From: an uncultured Pelagibacteraceae bacterium
GTDB lineage: Bacteria > Pseudomonadota > Alphaproteobacteria > Pelagibacterales > Pelagibacteraceae
Assembly (NCBI GenBank): GCA_902614055.1
Contig: CACMJX010000009.1
Location: 1-34,736 of the forward strand
Length of the DNA stretch: 34,736 bases
Direction: 5' to 3'
This document shows, piece by piece, positions 24,899 through 33,223 of this stretch. The notes under the pieces are model-generated. The model searched no databases and was not told where the DNA came from. It saw nothing but the letters and a program-made list of their open reading frames with translations. Every line of letters starts with the position of its first letter. Position 1 is the stretch's first letter. The translations under genes were made by a program, and so were the position numbers.

Positions 24899-26293
24899 AT
24901 GAAAAAAGTAGCAACTAGATTTGCTCCTTCTCCTACCGGTCCCCTTCATATTGGTGGAGTAAGAACAGCTCTATTTAATTGGTTATATTCAAAAAATAAA
25001 TCAGGTAATTTTTATTTAAGGATAGAGGATACTGATAAAGAAAGATCTAAGCAAGAGCATAAAATTCAAATAATTAACTCTCTAAAGTGGATGGGAATTG
25101 AACATAATGGCGAAGAGTATATTCAATCAGAAATGATTGGCGAACACATAACTATTGCAGAAAGATTACTTGAAAATGGGAATGCCTATAAATGCTATTG
25201 TAGTGCAGAGGAAATAGAAGAACAGAAGAAAAGGGCTAAACAAAAAAAAATCCCTTATGTGTATAATCGAAAATGGCGAGATATTTCTGAAAATCAAGCC
25301 CCAAGGGATATAAAACCAGTGATAAGATTTAAAAGTAAAATAGAAGGCACTTCTCTACTAAAAGACTTGGTACAAGGAAACGTAGAGATTGAAAATAATA
25401 CTATTGAGGATTTTGTTATTTTAAGAAATGACAAAACACCAACATATAATTTATCTGCGACAGTTGATGATCATAATATGGAAGTGACTCACATAATTAG
25501 AGGAGATGATCATAAAATTAATACTTTTAAGCAAATACAGATTTATGAGGCACTAGGATGGGATATTCCACAATTTGCTCATATACCTCTTATCCATACT
25601 ATAGATGGGAAGAAACTATCAAAAAGAGACAATGCCTCAACATTAGAAGATTTCTCAAAAATTGGAATTCTGCCTGAGGCACTAAGAAATTATCTTCTAA
25701 GGTTAGGATGGTCTTATAAAGATAAGGAAATTTTTAACTTAGAAGAAAGTATAAAACTTTTTAATCTAGAAGGAATAGGTAAATCGCCATCAAAACTTGA
25801 TATGAGTAGAATTCTTTCTATTAATGAGTATTACATTAAAGATAGTGATGAAAAGGTTTTGTTCAAAAAGTTAAAAGAATATTGTAAAATTTATAAAGAA
25901 AAAATTAAAGAGGAGAAAGAAAATACAATAAAGAGCTCTTTGACATTTTTAAAAAATAAAGCAAAAACGCTAGAAGATATATTTAACAATTCTAAATATA
26001 TATTAAATGATAAAGTTGTTTTTAATGAAAATGATAAAGTACTTATAAACGATGAAGCAAAAAAAATAATATATTTATTTAAAGATAAGACTTCAAAATT
26101 AGAAGTTTTTAATAGAGAAAATTTAGAACAAATCCTAAATGAATTAATAAAATCAAATAATACAAATTTCAAGGGTGTTGGGCAGCCATTACGGATAATG
26201 CTAACTGGATCAAAATTTGGTCCAGGAATATATGATATAATATTGTCTCTTGGAAAAAAAGAAGTAATAAAAAGATTAGAAAATATAGGATAA
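24899..26293 (+). CDS. gltX: Glutamyl-tRNA synthetase
   Basis: Class I aminoacyl-tRNA synthetase of 464 residues that charges tRNA-Glu, and possibly tRNA-Gln if the genome uses the amidotransferase route. The HIGH motif appears as PSPTGPLHIGGVRTALFNW (about 10-28) and the KMSKS motif as KKLSKRDNAS (about 239-248). RIEDTDKERS, RGDDHKINTFKQI and the C-terminal anticodon-binding helices are present, ending GVGQPLRIMLTGSKFGPGI. The ATG lies 19 bases after lexA. Its end overlaps the convergent lpxB by 18 bases. Many Alphaproteobacteria have two gltX genes, and I cannot tell which paralogue this is. Confidence 0.95.
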   Translation: MKKVATRFAPSPTGPLHIGGVRTALFNWLYSKNKSGNFYLRIEDTDKERSKQEHKIQIINSLKWMGIEHNGEEYIQSEMIGEHITIAERLLENGNAYKCYCSAEEIEEQKKRAKQKKIPYVYNRKWRDISENQAPRDIKPVIRFKSKIEGTSLLKDLVQGNVEIENNTIEDFVILRNDKTPTYNLSATVDDHNMEVTHIIRGDDHKINTFKQIQIYEALGWDIPQFAHIPLIHTIDGKKLSKRDNASTLEDFSKIGILPEALRNYLLRLGWSYKDKEIFNLEESIKLFNLEGIGKSPSKLDMSRILSINEYYIKDSDEKVLFKKLKEYCKIYKEKIKEEKENTIKSSLTFLKNKAKTLEDIFNNSKYILNDKVVFNENDKVLINDEAKKIIYLFKDKTSKLEVFNRENLEQILNELIKSNNTNFKGVGQPLRIMLTGSKFGPGIYDIILSLGKKEVIKRLENIG

Positions 26294-27406
26294 GATAATG
26301 TTTGATGCCTCTTCAGATGAAGAGCTAGGGGAAGTCAAACTTTCAATAGTCTTTTTAATTTCTTTTTTTTGTTTAGTAATTAATTCTGGTTTTTTAAGAA
26401 AATAGTAAACACTATTAAAAATTTCATCAGCATTACACTCTGATTGTATCAACTCTGGAATTACTTCTCTATTATTAATAATATTAATCATATTTGCAAA
26501 TTTTATATTTAATAAAAATTTTGCTAAATAAAAATTAATAACATTCATCTTATATATAATTATTGAAGGAATATTCATTTTGCAAACTTCCAGAGATACT
26601 GTTCCAGATTTTACTACTGCAAAAATTGATTTCTTTAAAACTATATTTTTAATTTTATCATCATTTATAATTTCTATATTTTGTATTTGTTCTTTTAAAA
26701 TATAATTTAGTATAAGTTCTTTATTTCTATCTGTAGCATGAAATATGAAATTGTAATTAGGATCTTTGATATTCATTTTTTTTATAAAATTAATTAGAAC
26801 TGGCATATGATGCTTTATCTCTGATACTCTGCTACCAGGAAAAATGGAAATAATATTTTTTTTATCTAGAAATTGATCTATTTGAACTTTTTCGTTAATA
26901 TTCTTATCTAATAGTGGGTGACCCACAAAGGTATTAGTAAGTTTTTCTTTATCAAAATATTCTTTTTCAAACTTAAAAAGTAATAAAATATGATCTAAAA
27001 ATTTCTTCATTTTCTTAACTCGACCCTCTCTCCATGCCCAAACCTTTGGAGCAATAAAATGAATTGTTTTTATTTTCGAATTTTTTTCTTTTACTATTTT
27101 TGCCACTCTTAGTGTGAAATCTGGACTGTCTACACTAAATAAAATATCTGGTTTAAATTTCAAAATCTCATTCACAGTTTCTTTTATTTTACCTTTTATT
27201 TTTATAAAATTAAAAATAATGTCAGTAAAAGCGATATATGTTATCTCTTTTTGATCAAAAATTGTCTTTATACCCAATTTTTCTAAGTTTGTTCCACCGA
27301 CACTTAAGAATTCTAAATCAGTTCTTTTTTTTATAATTTCTGAAACAACTTCAGAAGCTAATTTATCACCTGAGGGTTCGCCTGTAAGTATAAATATTTT
27401 TTTCAT
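26276..27406 (-). CDS. lpxB: Lipid-A-disaccharide synthase LpxB
   Basis: GT19 glycosyltransferase of 376 residues joining UDP-2,3-diacylglucosamine to lipid X to form the lipid A disaccharide at the inner membrane. It begins IFILTGEPSGDKLASEVV and carries the GGTNLEKLG segment, SVDSPDFTLRVA, HFIAPKVWAWREGRVK, FVGHPLLD, FPGSRVSEIKHHMPV and VKSGTVSLEV. All are LpxB family motifs. Its ATG overlaps the lpxI stop as ATGA, so its substrate-producing partner is translated just before it. Confidence 0.95.
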   Translation of the reverse strand: MKKIFILTGEPSGDKLASEVVSEIIKKRTDLEFLSVGGTNLEKLGIKTIFDQKEITYIAFTDIIFNFIKIKGKIKETVNEILKFKPDILFSVDSPDFTLRVAKIVKEKNSKIKTIHFIAPKVWAWREGRVKKMKKFLDHILLLFKFEKEYFDKEKLTNTFVGHPLLDKNINEKVQIDQFLDKKNIISIFPGSRVSEIKHHMPVLINFIKKMNIKDPNYNFIFHATDRNKELILNYILKEQIQNIEIINDDKIKNIVLKKSIFAVVKSGTVSLEVCKMNIPSIIIYKMNVINFYLAKFLLNIKFANMINIINNREVIPELIQSECNADEIFNSVYYFLKKPELITKQKKEIKKTIESLTSPSSSSEEASNIILSYIF

Positions 27407-28194
27407 ATTGCAACGAGGAAAAGTTTATTGAGATTAGCATATTTAATTGAAATCTCTTTATCTAATATAATATTTTGATTTGCTTTTACTGCAATTCCCT
27501 TGATCCCTGCGATTTTACAATCTTTGAAAGTGTCAATACCTATTGTAGGCAAGTCTACCCTTAAATCTTGTTTTGCTTTAGGTAATTTTATTAAAATACC
27601 TTTTTTAATTTTGGATTTAGGAGCACGCTTTATCATTTCTTTCGTACCCTTTCTTGTTTCTAAAGAAATTACCTTATTGTCTCTAATAATTAATGCTTGT
27701 ATATGATTGTAGGATTTTGTATTTTTTAACGTTTTAATACCTTTAAGTATTTGCTCTTTCTCCTCATGAGATGGTTTTGTTCTAGTATAAACTCCTTTTT
27801 TTAAAGTGAGTTCTGGATTAAAAGTGTTTAATTTAATAACTTTAACTTTGTTCTCTGATAGAATTTTTATTAAAACTTTTAATACTGCAGCATCTCCTAA
27901 CTTTGTCGCTTTAACTATTCTTGGTATATAAAACAAACCTTTCAAGTCCAATTTTAATTTTGATATTTTTGGTTTAATTATGTTACCTGCAAAAATAACT
28001 TTCCTGCATTTTTTTGATTTAATCAGTTTTAAAATTTCACCAAATTTACCTATATTAATAAAAAAGCTATTTTTATTTTTTTTAAATTTATTATTTTTTG
28101 TAAGATCAATAATAAAATAATTTAACTTTTTTTTTTCAATTTTTTTGAGTATTTGAATTGGTAAATCTTTTTCTCCTAAAAAAAGTCCTATCAT
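27403..28194 (-). CDS. lpxI: UDP-2,3-diacylglucosamine pyrophosphatase LpxI
   Basis: LpxI-type (DUF1009) hydrolase of 263 residues making lipid X from UDP-2,3-diacylglucosamine; alphaproteobacteria use it in place of LpxH. Evidence is VIFAGNIIKP, LGDAAVLKVLI (about 98-108) and the catalytic region KQDLRVDLPTIGIDTF with the expected Asp. The motif commonly written EGTDAM reads KGTKEM here (about 180-185), a departure at two acidic positions. It lies between lpxA and lpxB, overlapping both (TAATG and ATGA). Confidence 0.9.
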   Translation of the reverse strand: MIGLFLGEKDLPIQILKKIEKKKLNYFIIDLTKNNKFKKNKNSFFINIGKFGEILKLIKSKKCRKVIFAGNIIKPKISKLKLDLKGLFYIPRIVKATKLGDAAVLKVLIKILSENKVKVIKLNTFNPELTLKKGVYTRTKPSHEEKEQILKGIKTLKNTKSYNHIQALIIRDNKVISLETRKGTKEMIKRAPKSKIKKGILIKLPKAKQDLRVDLPTIGIDTFKDCKIAGIKGIAVKANQNIILDKEISIKYANLNKLFLVAI

Positions 28195-28976
28195 TATAAG
28201 CTGGGTGGAAGTGATATTGGTCTTTTTTTGTCTGAATTTATAAAATTAAGTATTTTTTTTACAAATTCATTATTTTTAAGATCGTTATTAAGTTGATCTA
28301 TATTTTCTCTAAAACGTGGGGTTTTAAATATTATTTCATAAGCTAATTGTATTTTTTTAATATTTTCATTTGAAACTTTAGATCTTCTTAATCCAATGAG
28401 ATTTAATCCCGTTAAATTGTTTCTATTTCCCATTGATAACCCAAATGGAATAACATCACTCAAAACACCAGTCATGCCTCCTATCATTGCAGACTCTCCA
28501 ATTCTAGAAAATTGATGTATCGCACAACTTCCACCAACTATTGCGCTATTTTGTATAGTAACGTGCCCACCCACTTGAACGTTATTAGCTAAAACAATAT
28601 TATTTGATATTAAGCAATCGTGTGCTACATGACAATAAACCATAAATAAATTATTATCACCGATTCTGGTTATTCCTCCGCCGTGTCCTGTTCCAGGATT
28701 TATATTTACATATTCTCTAAACTTATTGTTATTACCAATAACTAATAAATTTTTTTCACCTTTATATTTTAAATCTTGAGGAGGTGTTCCAATTGAGGAA
28801 AAAGGATATATTTGGTTATTATCTCCTATTTTTGTATTACCAACAATGTTTACATGCGAATGCAACACTGAATTATTACCAATTTCAACCTCTGGACCAA
28901 TAATACAATAAGGTCCTATCTCTACTTTATCTGAAATTTTTGCTTTTTTATCAACTATAGCTGTTTTGTGGATCAC
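28194..28976 (-). CDS. lpxA: UDP-N-acetylglucosamine acyltransferase LpxA
   Basis: First enzyme of lipid A synthesis, acylating UDP-GlcNAc at O-3. The left-handed beta-helix hexapeptides run over about residues 5-185 (IGPYCIIGPEVEIGNNSVL, HVTIQNSAIVGG), with the catalytic-His region VYCHVAHDC and a helical C-terminus. I prefer the GTG at 28976, which gives MIHKTAIVDKKA and 260 residues, matching the family (E. coli has 262). A TTG at 29015 would add 13 residues without family resemblance. Neither has a good Shine-Dalgarno sequence, so the exact start is uncertain. The stop overlaps the lpxI start (TAATG). Confidence 0.92.
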   Translation of the reverse strand: MIHKTAIVDKKAKISDKVEIGPYCIIGPEVEIGNNSVLHSHVNIVGNTKIGDNNQIYPFSSIGTPPQDLKYKGEKNLLVIGNNNKFREYVNINPGTGHGGGITRIGDNNLFMVYCHVAHDCLISNNIVLANNVQVGGHVTIQNSAIVGGSCAIHQFSRIGESAMIGGMTGVLSDVIPFGLSMGNRNNLTGLNLIGLRRSKVSNENIKKIQLAYEIIFKTPRFRENIDQLNNDLKNNEFVKKILNFINSDKKRPISLPPSL

Positions 28977-29031
28977 AGATAATAAATAACAAATTTGATA
29001 CTTAATGCTTATCAACTATTACTACTGATTA

Positions 29032-29478
29032 TTACTTTCTATCTACAATAGTTGCGGACCACTGTGCATCTGCCATTTTTTTATCTCCTACAAATGCTGT
29101 CCCTTTGTACTTCCACACTCTTCCATGTGATCTAATAGCTTCAATATTAAGTTCTAAAGTGCAATCTGGAATAACTGGATTTCTAAATCTAGCTTTTTCA
29201 ATTGTCATTAAGAAAACTAATTTATTATCATAGGTTTCTTTATCTAGTCCATTTGCAGTTAAAGCAGCTGCTGCTTGCCCAAAAGCTTCTACAATTAAAA
29301 CACCAGGCATAACTGGTTCTTCTGGAAAATGTCCATTTACAAAAAAACTATCTTTTTTAACATTTACAATTGCTGTAGCTGAAAAAAGCTTTTTTATATT
29401 TCTTAACTCATCAATAAGAAGCATTGGTTCTCTATGAGGTAATAATTCTTTTATTTGATCTTTGTTTAGGCTAATCAT
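29032..29478 (-). CDS. fabZ: 3-hydroxyacyl-ACP dehydratase FabZ
   Basis: Hotdog-fold dehydratase of fatty acid synthesis, 148 residues. The active-site helix region GHFPEEPVMPGVLIVEAFGQ contains the catalytic His50 and Glu64; LLPHREPMLLIDEL precedes it and KARFRNPVIPD follows. It competes with LpxA and LpxD for 3-hydroxyacyl-ACP, and its position between their genes is the common arrangement. It overlaps the end of lpxD by eight bases. Confidence 0.95.
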   Translation of the reverse strand: MISLNKDQIKELLPHREPMLLIDELRNIKKLFSATAIVNVKKDSFFVNGHFPEEPVMPGVLIVEAFGQAAAALTANGLDKETYDNKLVFLMTIEKARFRNPVIPDCTLELNIEAIRSHGRVWKYKGTAFVGDKKMADAQWSATIVDRK

Positions 29479-30451
29479 TAAATTTATAATCTCTTAAAAA
29501 TTTTCTAATATTTCTAGCAGGATACCCCATCACTTTTGTATTTGAAGGAATATTTTTTATTACTCCACTACCTCCACCAATTTTAACATTATCACCTATA
29601 ACTAAATGACCAGATATGCCTGCTTGACCTCCAATCATTACTTTATTGCCAAGTGAAGAACTTCCTGCAAACCCAACTTGAGCAGTAATTATACAATTTT
29701 TACCTATTTTAACGTTATGAGCTACATGCACTTGGTTATCTAAGAACGTACCGTCTCCAATGACAGTATTAGAGAGTGAACCTCTATCAATAGTATTATT
29801 ACATCCAATTTCAACATTATTTCCGATTATAACTGCTCCTATGTGTGGATATCTAATGTTTAAATTTCGTTCAGGAAAAAAACCAAAACCTTTTTTACCT
29901 AGAATTGCGCCATCAAGAATATTTGTATTATTTCCTATAATGCTATTTTTAATAACAACGTTATTACCAATGTTACAGTTGTTACCAATACGCACATTTT
30001 TTTCAATAATAGTATTATGGCCAATTAAACAGTTTTTACCAATTTTGACATTTTTTCCTATTAAAACGTTATTACCAAATTTTAAATTTTTAAAATCATT
30101 CTTATTAATTCTGCTAACATTAAAATCAGAATTATCGTTTACAGAATTTGGATAAAATAAAGATGTTATATAAGATATAGCTAATAAAACATTTGGAACC
30201 TCAATTGTATAAATCTGTGACGGTATTACGCTCAAAAATTTTTTATTAGTTATCAATAGTCTTGATTTAGTTTTTTTTATAGATTCTATGTATTTAATTG
30301 AGTTAAAAAATGTAATATCATTTTTTTTTGCAGTCTCTAATTCTTTAATATCATTAACTTGAAAATTAACTTTTTGTTTTTCAAGATTTAATAATGACAA
30401 AATATCATTAATTTTTATATTTTTTTTTTTTTTGAAAAAAGGGTTATCCAT
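29471..30451 (-). CDS. lpxD: UDP-3-O-acylglucosamine N-acyltransferase LpxD
   Basis: Third step enzyme of lipid A synthesis, 326 residues, N-acylating UDP-3-O-acylglucosamine. The N-terminal uridine-binding domain (about 1-105) is followed by an array of hexapeptide repeats (about 110-300; LKFGNNVLIGKNVKIGKNCL onwards) forming a left-handed beta-helix. HVAHNVKIGKNCIITAQVGF holds the catalytic His. A C-terminal helix follows VMGYPARN. The repeated Asn/Gly/Ile hexapeptides also make the DNA internally repetitive. Codons 7-11 contain an uninterrupted run of 14 A, giving FKKKKN. Confidence 0.95.
   Translation of the reverse strand: MDNPFFKKKKNIKINDILSLLNLEKQKVNFQVNDIKELETAKKNDITFFNSIKYIESIKKTKSRLLITNKKFLSVIPSQIYTIEVPNVLLAISYITSLFYPNSVNDNSDFNVSRINKNDFKNLKFGNNVLIGKNVKIGKNCLIGHNTIIEKNVRIGNNCNIGNNVVIKNSIIGNNTNILDGAILGKKGFGFFPERNLNIRYPHIGAVIIGNNVEIGCNNTIDRGSLSNTVIGDGTFLDNQVHVAHNVKIGKNCIITAQVGFAGSSSLGNKVMIGGQAGISGHLVIGDNVKIGGGSGVIKNIPSNTKVMGYPARNIRKFLRDYKFND
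30420..30433 (-). repeat. 14-base homopolymeric A tract at the start of lpxD
   Basis: On the minus strand there are 14 consecutive A residues inside lpxD codons 7-11 (T on the plus strand). It is the longest single-base run I noticed in the window. A slip of one base would frameshift lpxD after about 10 codons. It may be functional (slippage), neutral in this AT-rich genome, or a site of sequencing error. Confidence 0.8.
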
Positions 30452-30452
30452 T

Positions 30453-30962
30453 TTAAAAATTTATTTTTTTTATATTATCATTAAGAAGCATGATTATTTG
30501 GTCTGTTATATCCAGATTTTTTTTTCCTACAATAATATTTTTTTTTGGAATTACTATTGAAATAGAATTTAAATCAACATATTTAGCAATAATAGGATTC
30601 AAAGATTTTAAAATTTCTTTCGTATAATCAATTTTAATTTTATTTATTCTATCGATTGAATCCTTTTTATCAGTTCTATATTTTTTAACCTCTTCATTTA
30701 GTGCTAATATTTTTTTTTTAAACTCAATTTCATTTAGAATATTTTTTTGGGAAATTAATAATTGTTCTTTTTCAATTAATTTATTTTCCTGTTGTTTATA
30801 TTTTGAATAATTTTCTTTTTTTATTTTTTCTATATGTAAGTTAACAAACTTTCCAACATCAGAATTATTTAAAATAAAATTTAAATCAATATATGCAATT
30901 TTTGCAAATGTATTTAGAGGGAAAATAAATAATAATAAAAAATAAAATAAAAATTTTTTCAT
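30453..30962 (-). CDS. OmpH/Skp-family periplasmic chaperone
   Basis: Skp-like protein of 169 residues that should hold unfolded outer-membrane proteins on their way to BamA. The signal peptide is at about 1-20 (MKKFLFYFLLLFIFPLNTFA). The mature start KIAYIDLNFILNNSDVG matches the OmpH family beta strand and helix. A long charged coiled coil (about 45-125) follows, and the C-terminal strand region is SISIVIPKKNIIVG. It lies between bamA and lpxD, the usual place. The single-base gap to lpxD and two-base gap from bamA show tight packing. Confidence 0.87.
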   Translation of the reverse strand: MKKFLFYFLLLFIFPLNTFAKIAYIDLNFILNNSDVGKFVNLHIEKIKKENYSKYKQQENKLIEKEQLLISQKNILNEIEFKKKILALNEEVKKYRTDKKDSIDRINKIKIDYTKEILKSLNPIIAKYVDLNSISIVIPKKNIIVGKKNLDITDQIIMLLNDNIKKINF

Positions 30963-30964
30963 TT

Positions 30965-33223
30965 TTAAAAAGATGTTCCTATACGAAATCTAAACGATTC
31001 TGTTTGATCTGTTGTCTCTTTAGACAATGGAATAGCATACGAAAAAGAGAGTGGACCAATTACTGTGAACCAATTAACCGATATGCCTGTAGCAGATCTA
31101 ATTTTGTCAGACTCTAAAGAACTATCGTAATCAACTTCTCTTAATGTAGCAGCGTCAAAGAAAAGATTAAGATCTATATTTTCAAATCCATTAATAACAT
31201 TTGGTATAGTCGAATTCAGATTTATGGCAGAGCCAAAATTACCACCAACGTATTCAACACCATCTTTTGGTCCTATTTTACCAGGTTCAAATCCTCTTAA
31301 TTTTTTACTAGGTATATAAATTCTTCTTGAGACCCTTACTTCATCATCGATTGAATTGACTGATTTAAGAAATAATTTACCAGATAAAATTAAATTATCT
31401 GATACTGAGTGATATTTTGACAAATTAAGAGTATTTCCAACAGACAAATCATCTGAATAAATGGGCAGTTCTTGATCAAAACTAACCATATAACCTTGAG
31501 TGGGTTGGTAGTTTTGATCAAGTTTATTCATCGTTACATTATACCTTAATAAATTTTCTAGATAATCACCCTCCTGTTTTTTTTTGTGAGCAGAAGCTGT
31601 TGAGGCGGTTTCTAATTTTTCATAGTATGCAGATATATCAAGATTAACATATAAATCAGAATATTGTTCAAAACCTGTTCCAAGACTAAATCCAGTACGA
31701 GTGGTTTTAAATCCACCGGTGCTTAAAAAATCTGAACTAGTGCTTTCTAACGTTGTTTGAAATGAGCGGTCTGTATTTTTAAAATTAGGATTTGTAACTG
31801 AAAACTTTCCTTTAATTTCATCCTCGGACATTAAAATATTTGTGCCTAATTTTATTCCCTTTCCAAGATAATTTTTTTCTTGAATTCCTGCTGTAATTGT
31901 GGCGCCAGAGGTACCTGTTCCAGCACCAGCATACACCTCACCAGTGGGCATTTCCTCAACTAAAATGTCGATTACTTTCTTTTGATTATCTGTTTTTGAG
32001 TTTTTAATTTTTGATTCTACTTTTCGGAAAATAGCTCTAGACTTAATTGAATTAATAGATTTATCTAAAAGCACTTCATTAAAGGCATCACCCTCGTCAA
32101 CAATAAGTGAATTTCTTATAACTTTCTCCTCGGTAATAAAATTACCAAAAATATTTATTTGTTCTACATAAAATTTTTCTAAGTCTTCAAATTTAAATTT
32201 TAAATTGATTTTATTACTGTCAACAACAGATAAATCATATTTTGTATTTAAAAATAAAAACTCTCTTAATAACAATATTTGGTCAATTTCGTCTAAAATT
32301 TTATTTACTTCTTTGGATGAATATTTTTTCCCTTTAAGTTTTTTAATATAATTGTTGATTTCTACAAAATTTTCCTTGTTATAGTTATCATTTATTTCAA
32401 TTGATAAATCATTAAAAAAAAACTTTTCCCCAGAGTCTATGTTAAAATTTAATTCAAAAAATTTATTATTAATATTTTTTGCATAAGAAGATTTTATATT
32501 TACATTATAGTAACCTTTTCGTTGGTAATATTGTTTTAATCTTTTCTCATCTTGTTTAATTTTTAATTCATCTAAATATTTATTAGATGTTATAAACTTC
32601 CAAAATCTACCTTCTTCAGATCTGATGATATTTCTTAGTTTTGAATCTGAGAAAACTTTTTTACCTTGAAAATTTATTTTTTTTATTATTGCTCTTTCAC
32701 CTAGATTAAAATTATAAACAATATCCACAGAGTTGTTTTGATTGTCTATCACTTTTGTATCTAACTCTGCAAAGTAATATCCAGTACCTCTTACAATATT
32801 TAAAAGAAGATTATTTTGATTTAAGATTTTATTTTTTAAGAAAGGGTATTTTTCAGATTTTTTTGTCAACACTTCTAATTTGCTTAATGTATTTTTATTT
32901 TTAATTCCACTTATTTTAATTGATTGAATTATAGGATTTTCAATAATTATGATTTTTAAAATATTATTTTTTGGAGTAATTTTTATATCTTTAAAATAAT
33001 TTGTTTTATAAAGTTTTTTTATTGATGAATTTAAATCATTAATTGTCAAATCATCAGATAAATTTAAACCTGAAAACATTATAACTGTTTCTACAGAGAG
33101 TCTTTCATTACCCTCAACTATAATTTCCTTATAAACTTCTGCTTTAGATAATGAAAAAGACAATGATAATGAGATAATAAATAAAGAAATTAGCTTTATT
33201 AATTTTTTTAGATTTTCAATCAT
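30965..33223 (-). CDS. bamA: Outer membrane protein assembly factor BamA
   Basis: Central subunit of the beta-barrel assembly machine, 752 residues. A signal peptide (about 1-28, ending near SLSKA) precedes POTRA domains (about 30-425; VYKEIIVEGNERLSVETV begins the first; FYVEQINIFGNFITEEKVI begins the last) and a C-terminal 16-strand barrel (about 425-752). Barrel landmarks are the loop-6 motif KLRGFEPG, where relatives have VRGF, then GGNFG, and a C-terminal strand ending FRIGTSF with the final Phe of outer-membrane proteins. The ATG overlaps the dxr stop by eight bases; rseP, often located between them in Alphaproteobacteria, is not here. Confidence 0.95.
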   Translation of the reverse strand: MIENLKKLIKLISLFIISLSLSFSLSKAEVYKEIIVEGNERLSVETVIMFSGLNLSDDLTINDLNSSIKKLYKTNYFKDIKITPKNNILKIIIIENPIIQSIKISGIKNKNTLSKLEVLTKKSEKYPFLKNKILNQNNLLLNIVRGTGYYFAELDTKVIDNQNNSVDIVYNFNLGERAIIKKINFQGKKVFSDSKLRNIIRSEEGRFWKFITSNKYLDELKIKQDEKRLKQYYQRKGYYNVNIKSSYAKNINNKFFELNFNIDSGEKFFFNDLSIEINDNYNKENFVEINNYIKKLKGKKYSSKEVNKILDEIDQILLLREFLFLNTKYDLSVVDSNKINLKFKFEDLEKFYVEQINIFGNFITEEKVIRNSLIVDEGDAFNEVLLDKSINSIKSRAIFRKVESKIKNSKTDNQKKVIDILVEEMPTGEVYAGAGTGTSGATITAGIQEKNYLGKGIKLGTNILMSEDEIKGKFSVTNPNFKNTDRSFQTTLESTSSDFLSTGGFKTTRTGFSLGTGFEQYSDLYVNLDISAYYEKLETASTASAHKKKQEGDYLENLLRYNVTMNKLDQNYQPTQGYMVSFDQELPIYSDDLSVGNTLNLSKYHSVSDNLILSGKLFLKSVNSIDDEVRVSRRIYIPSKKLRGFEPGKIGPKDGVEYVGGNFGSAINLNSTIPNVINGFENIDLNLFFDAATLREVDYDSSLESDKIRSATGISVNWFTVIGPLSFSYAIPLSKETTDQTESFRFRIGTSF

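Noticed and set aside
28977..29015. TTG-initiated N-terminal extension of lpxA
   Set aside because: The extra 13 residues are outside the LpxA family, and the GTG at 28976 gives the expected MIHKTAI start. I cannot fully exclude it because neither start has a ribosome binding site.
29500..30130. Apparent short tandem repeats at DNA level in lpxD
   Set aside because: They are explained by the left-handed beta-helix hexapeptide protein repeats, not by a DNA repeat element.
29760..30155. 131-codon open frame on the plus strand inside lpxD
   Set aside because: It is antisense to the hexapeptide repeats of lpxD. The regular spacing of conserved codons keeps the opposite frame open, and the predicted protein is a repetitive Leu/Ile/Pro string with no family resemblance.
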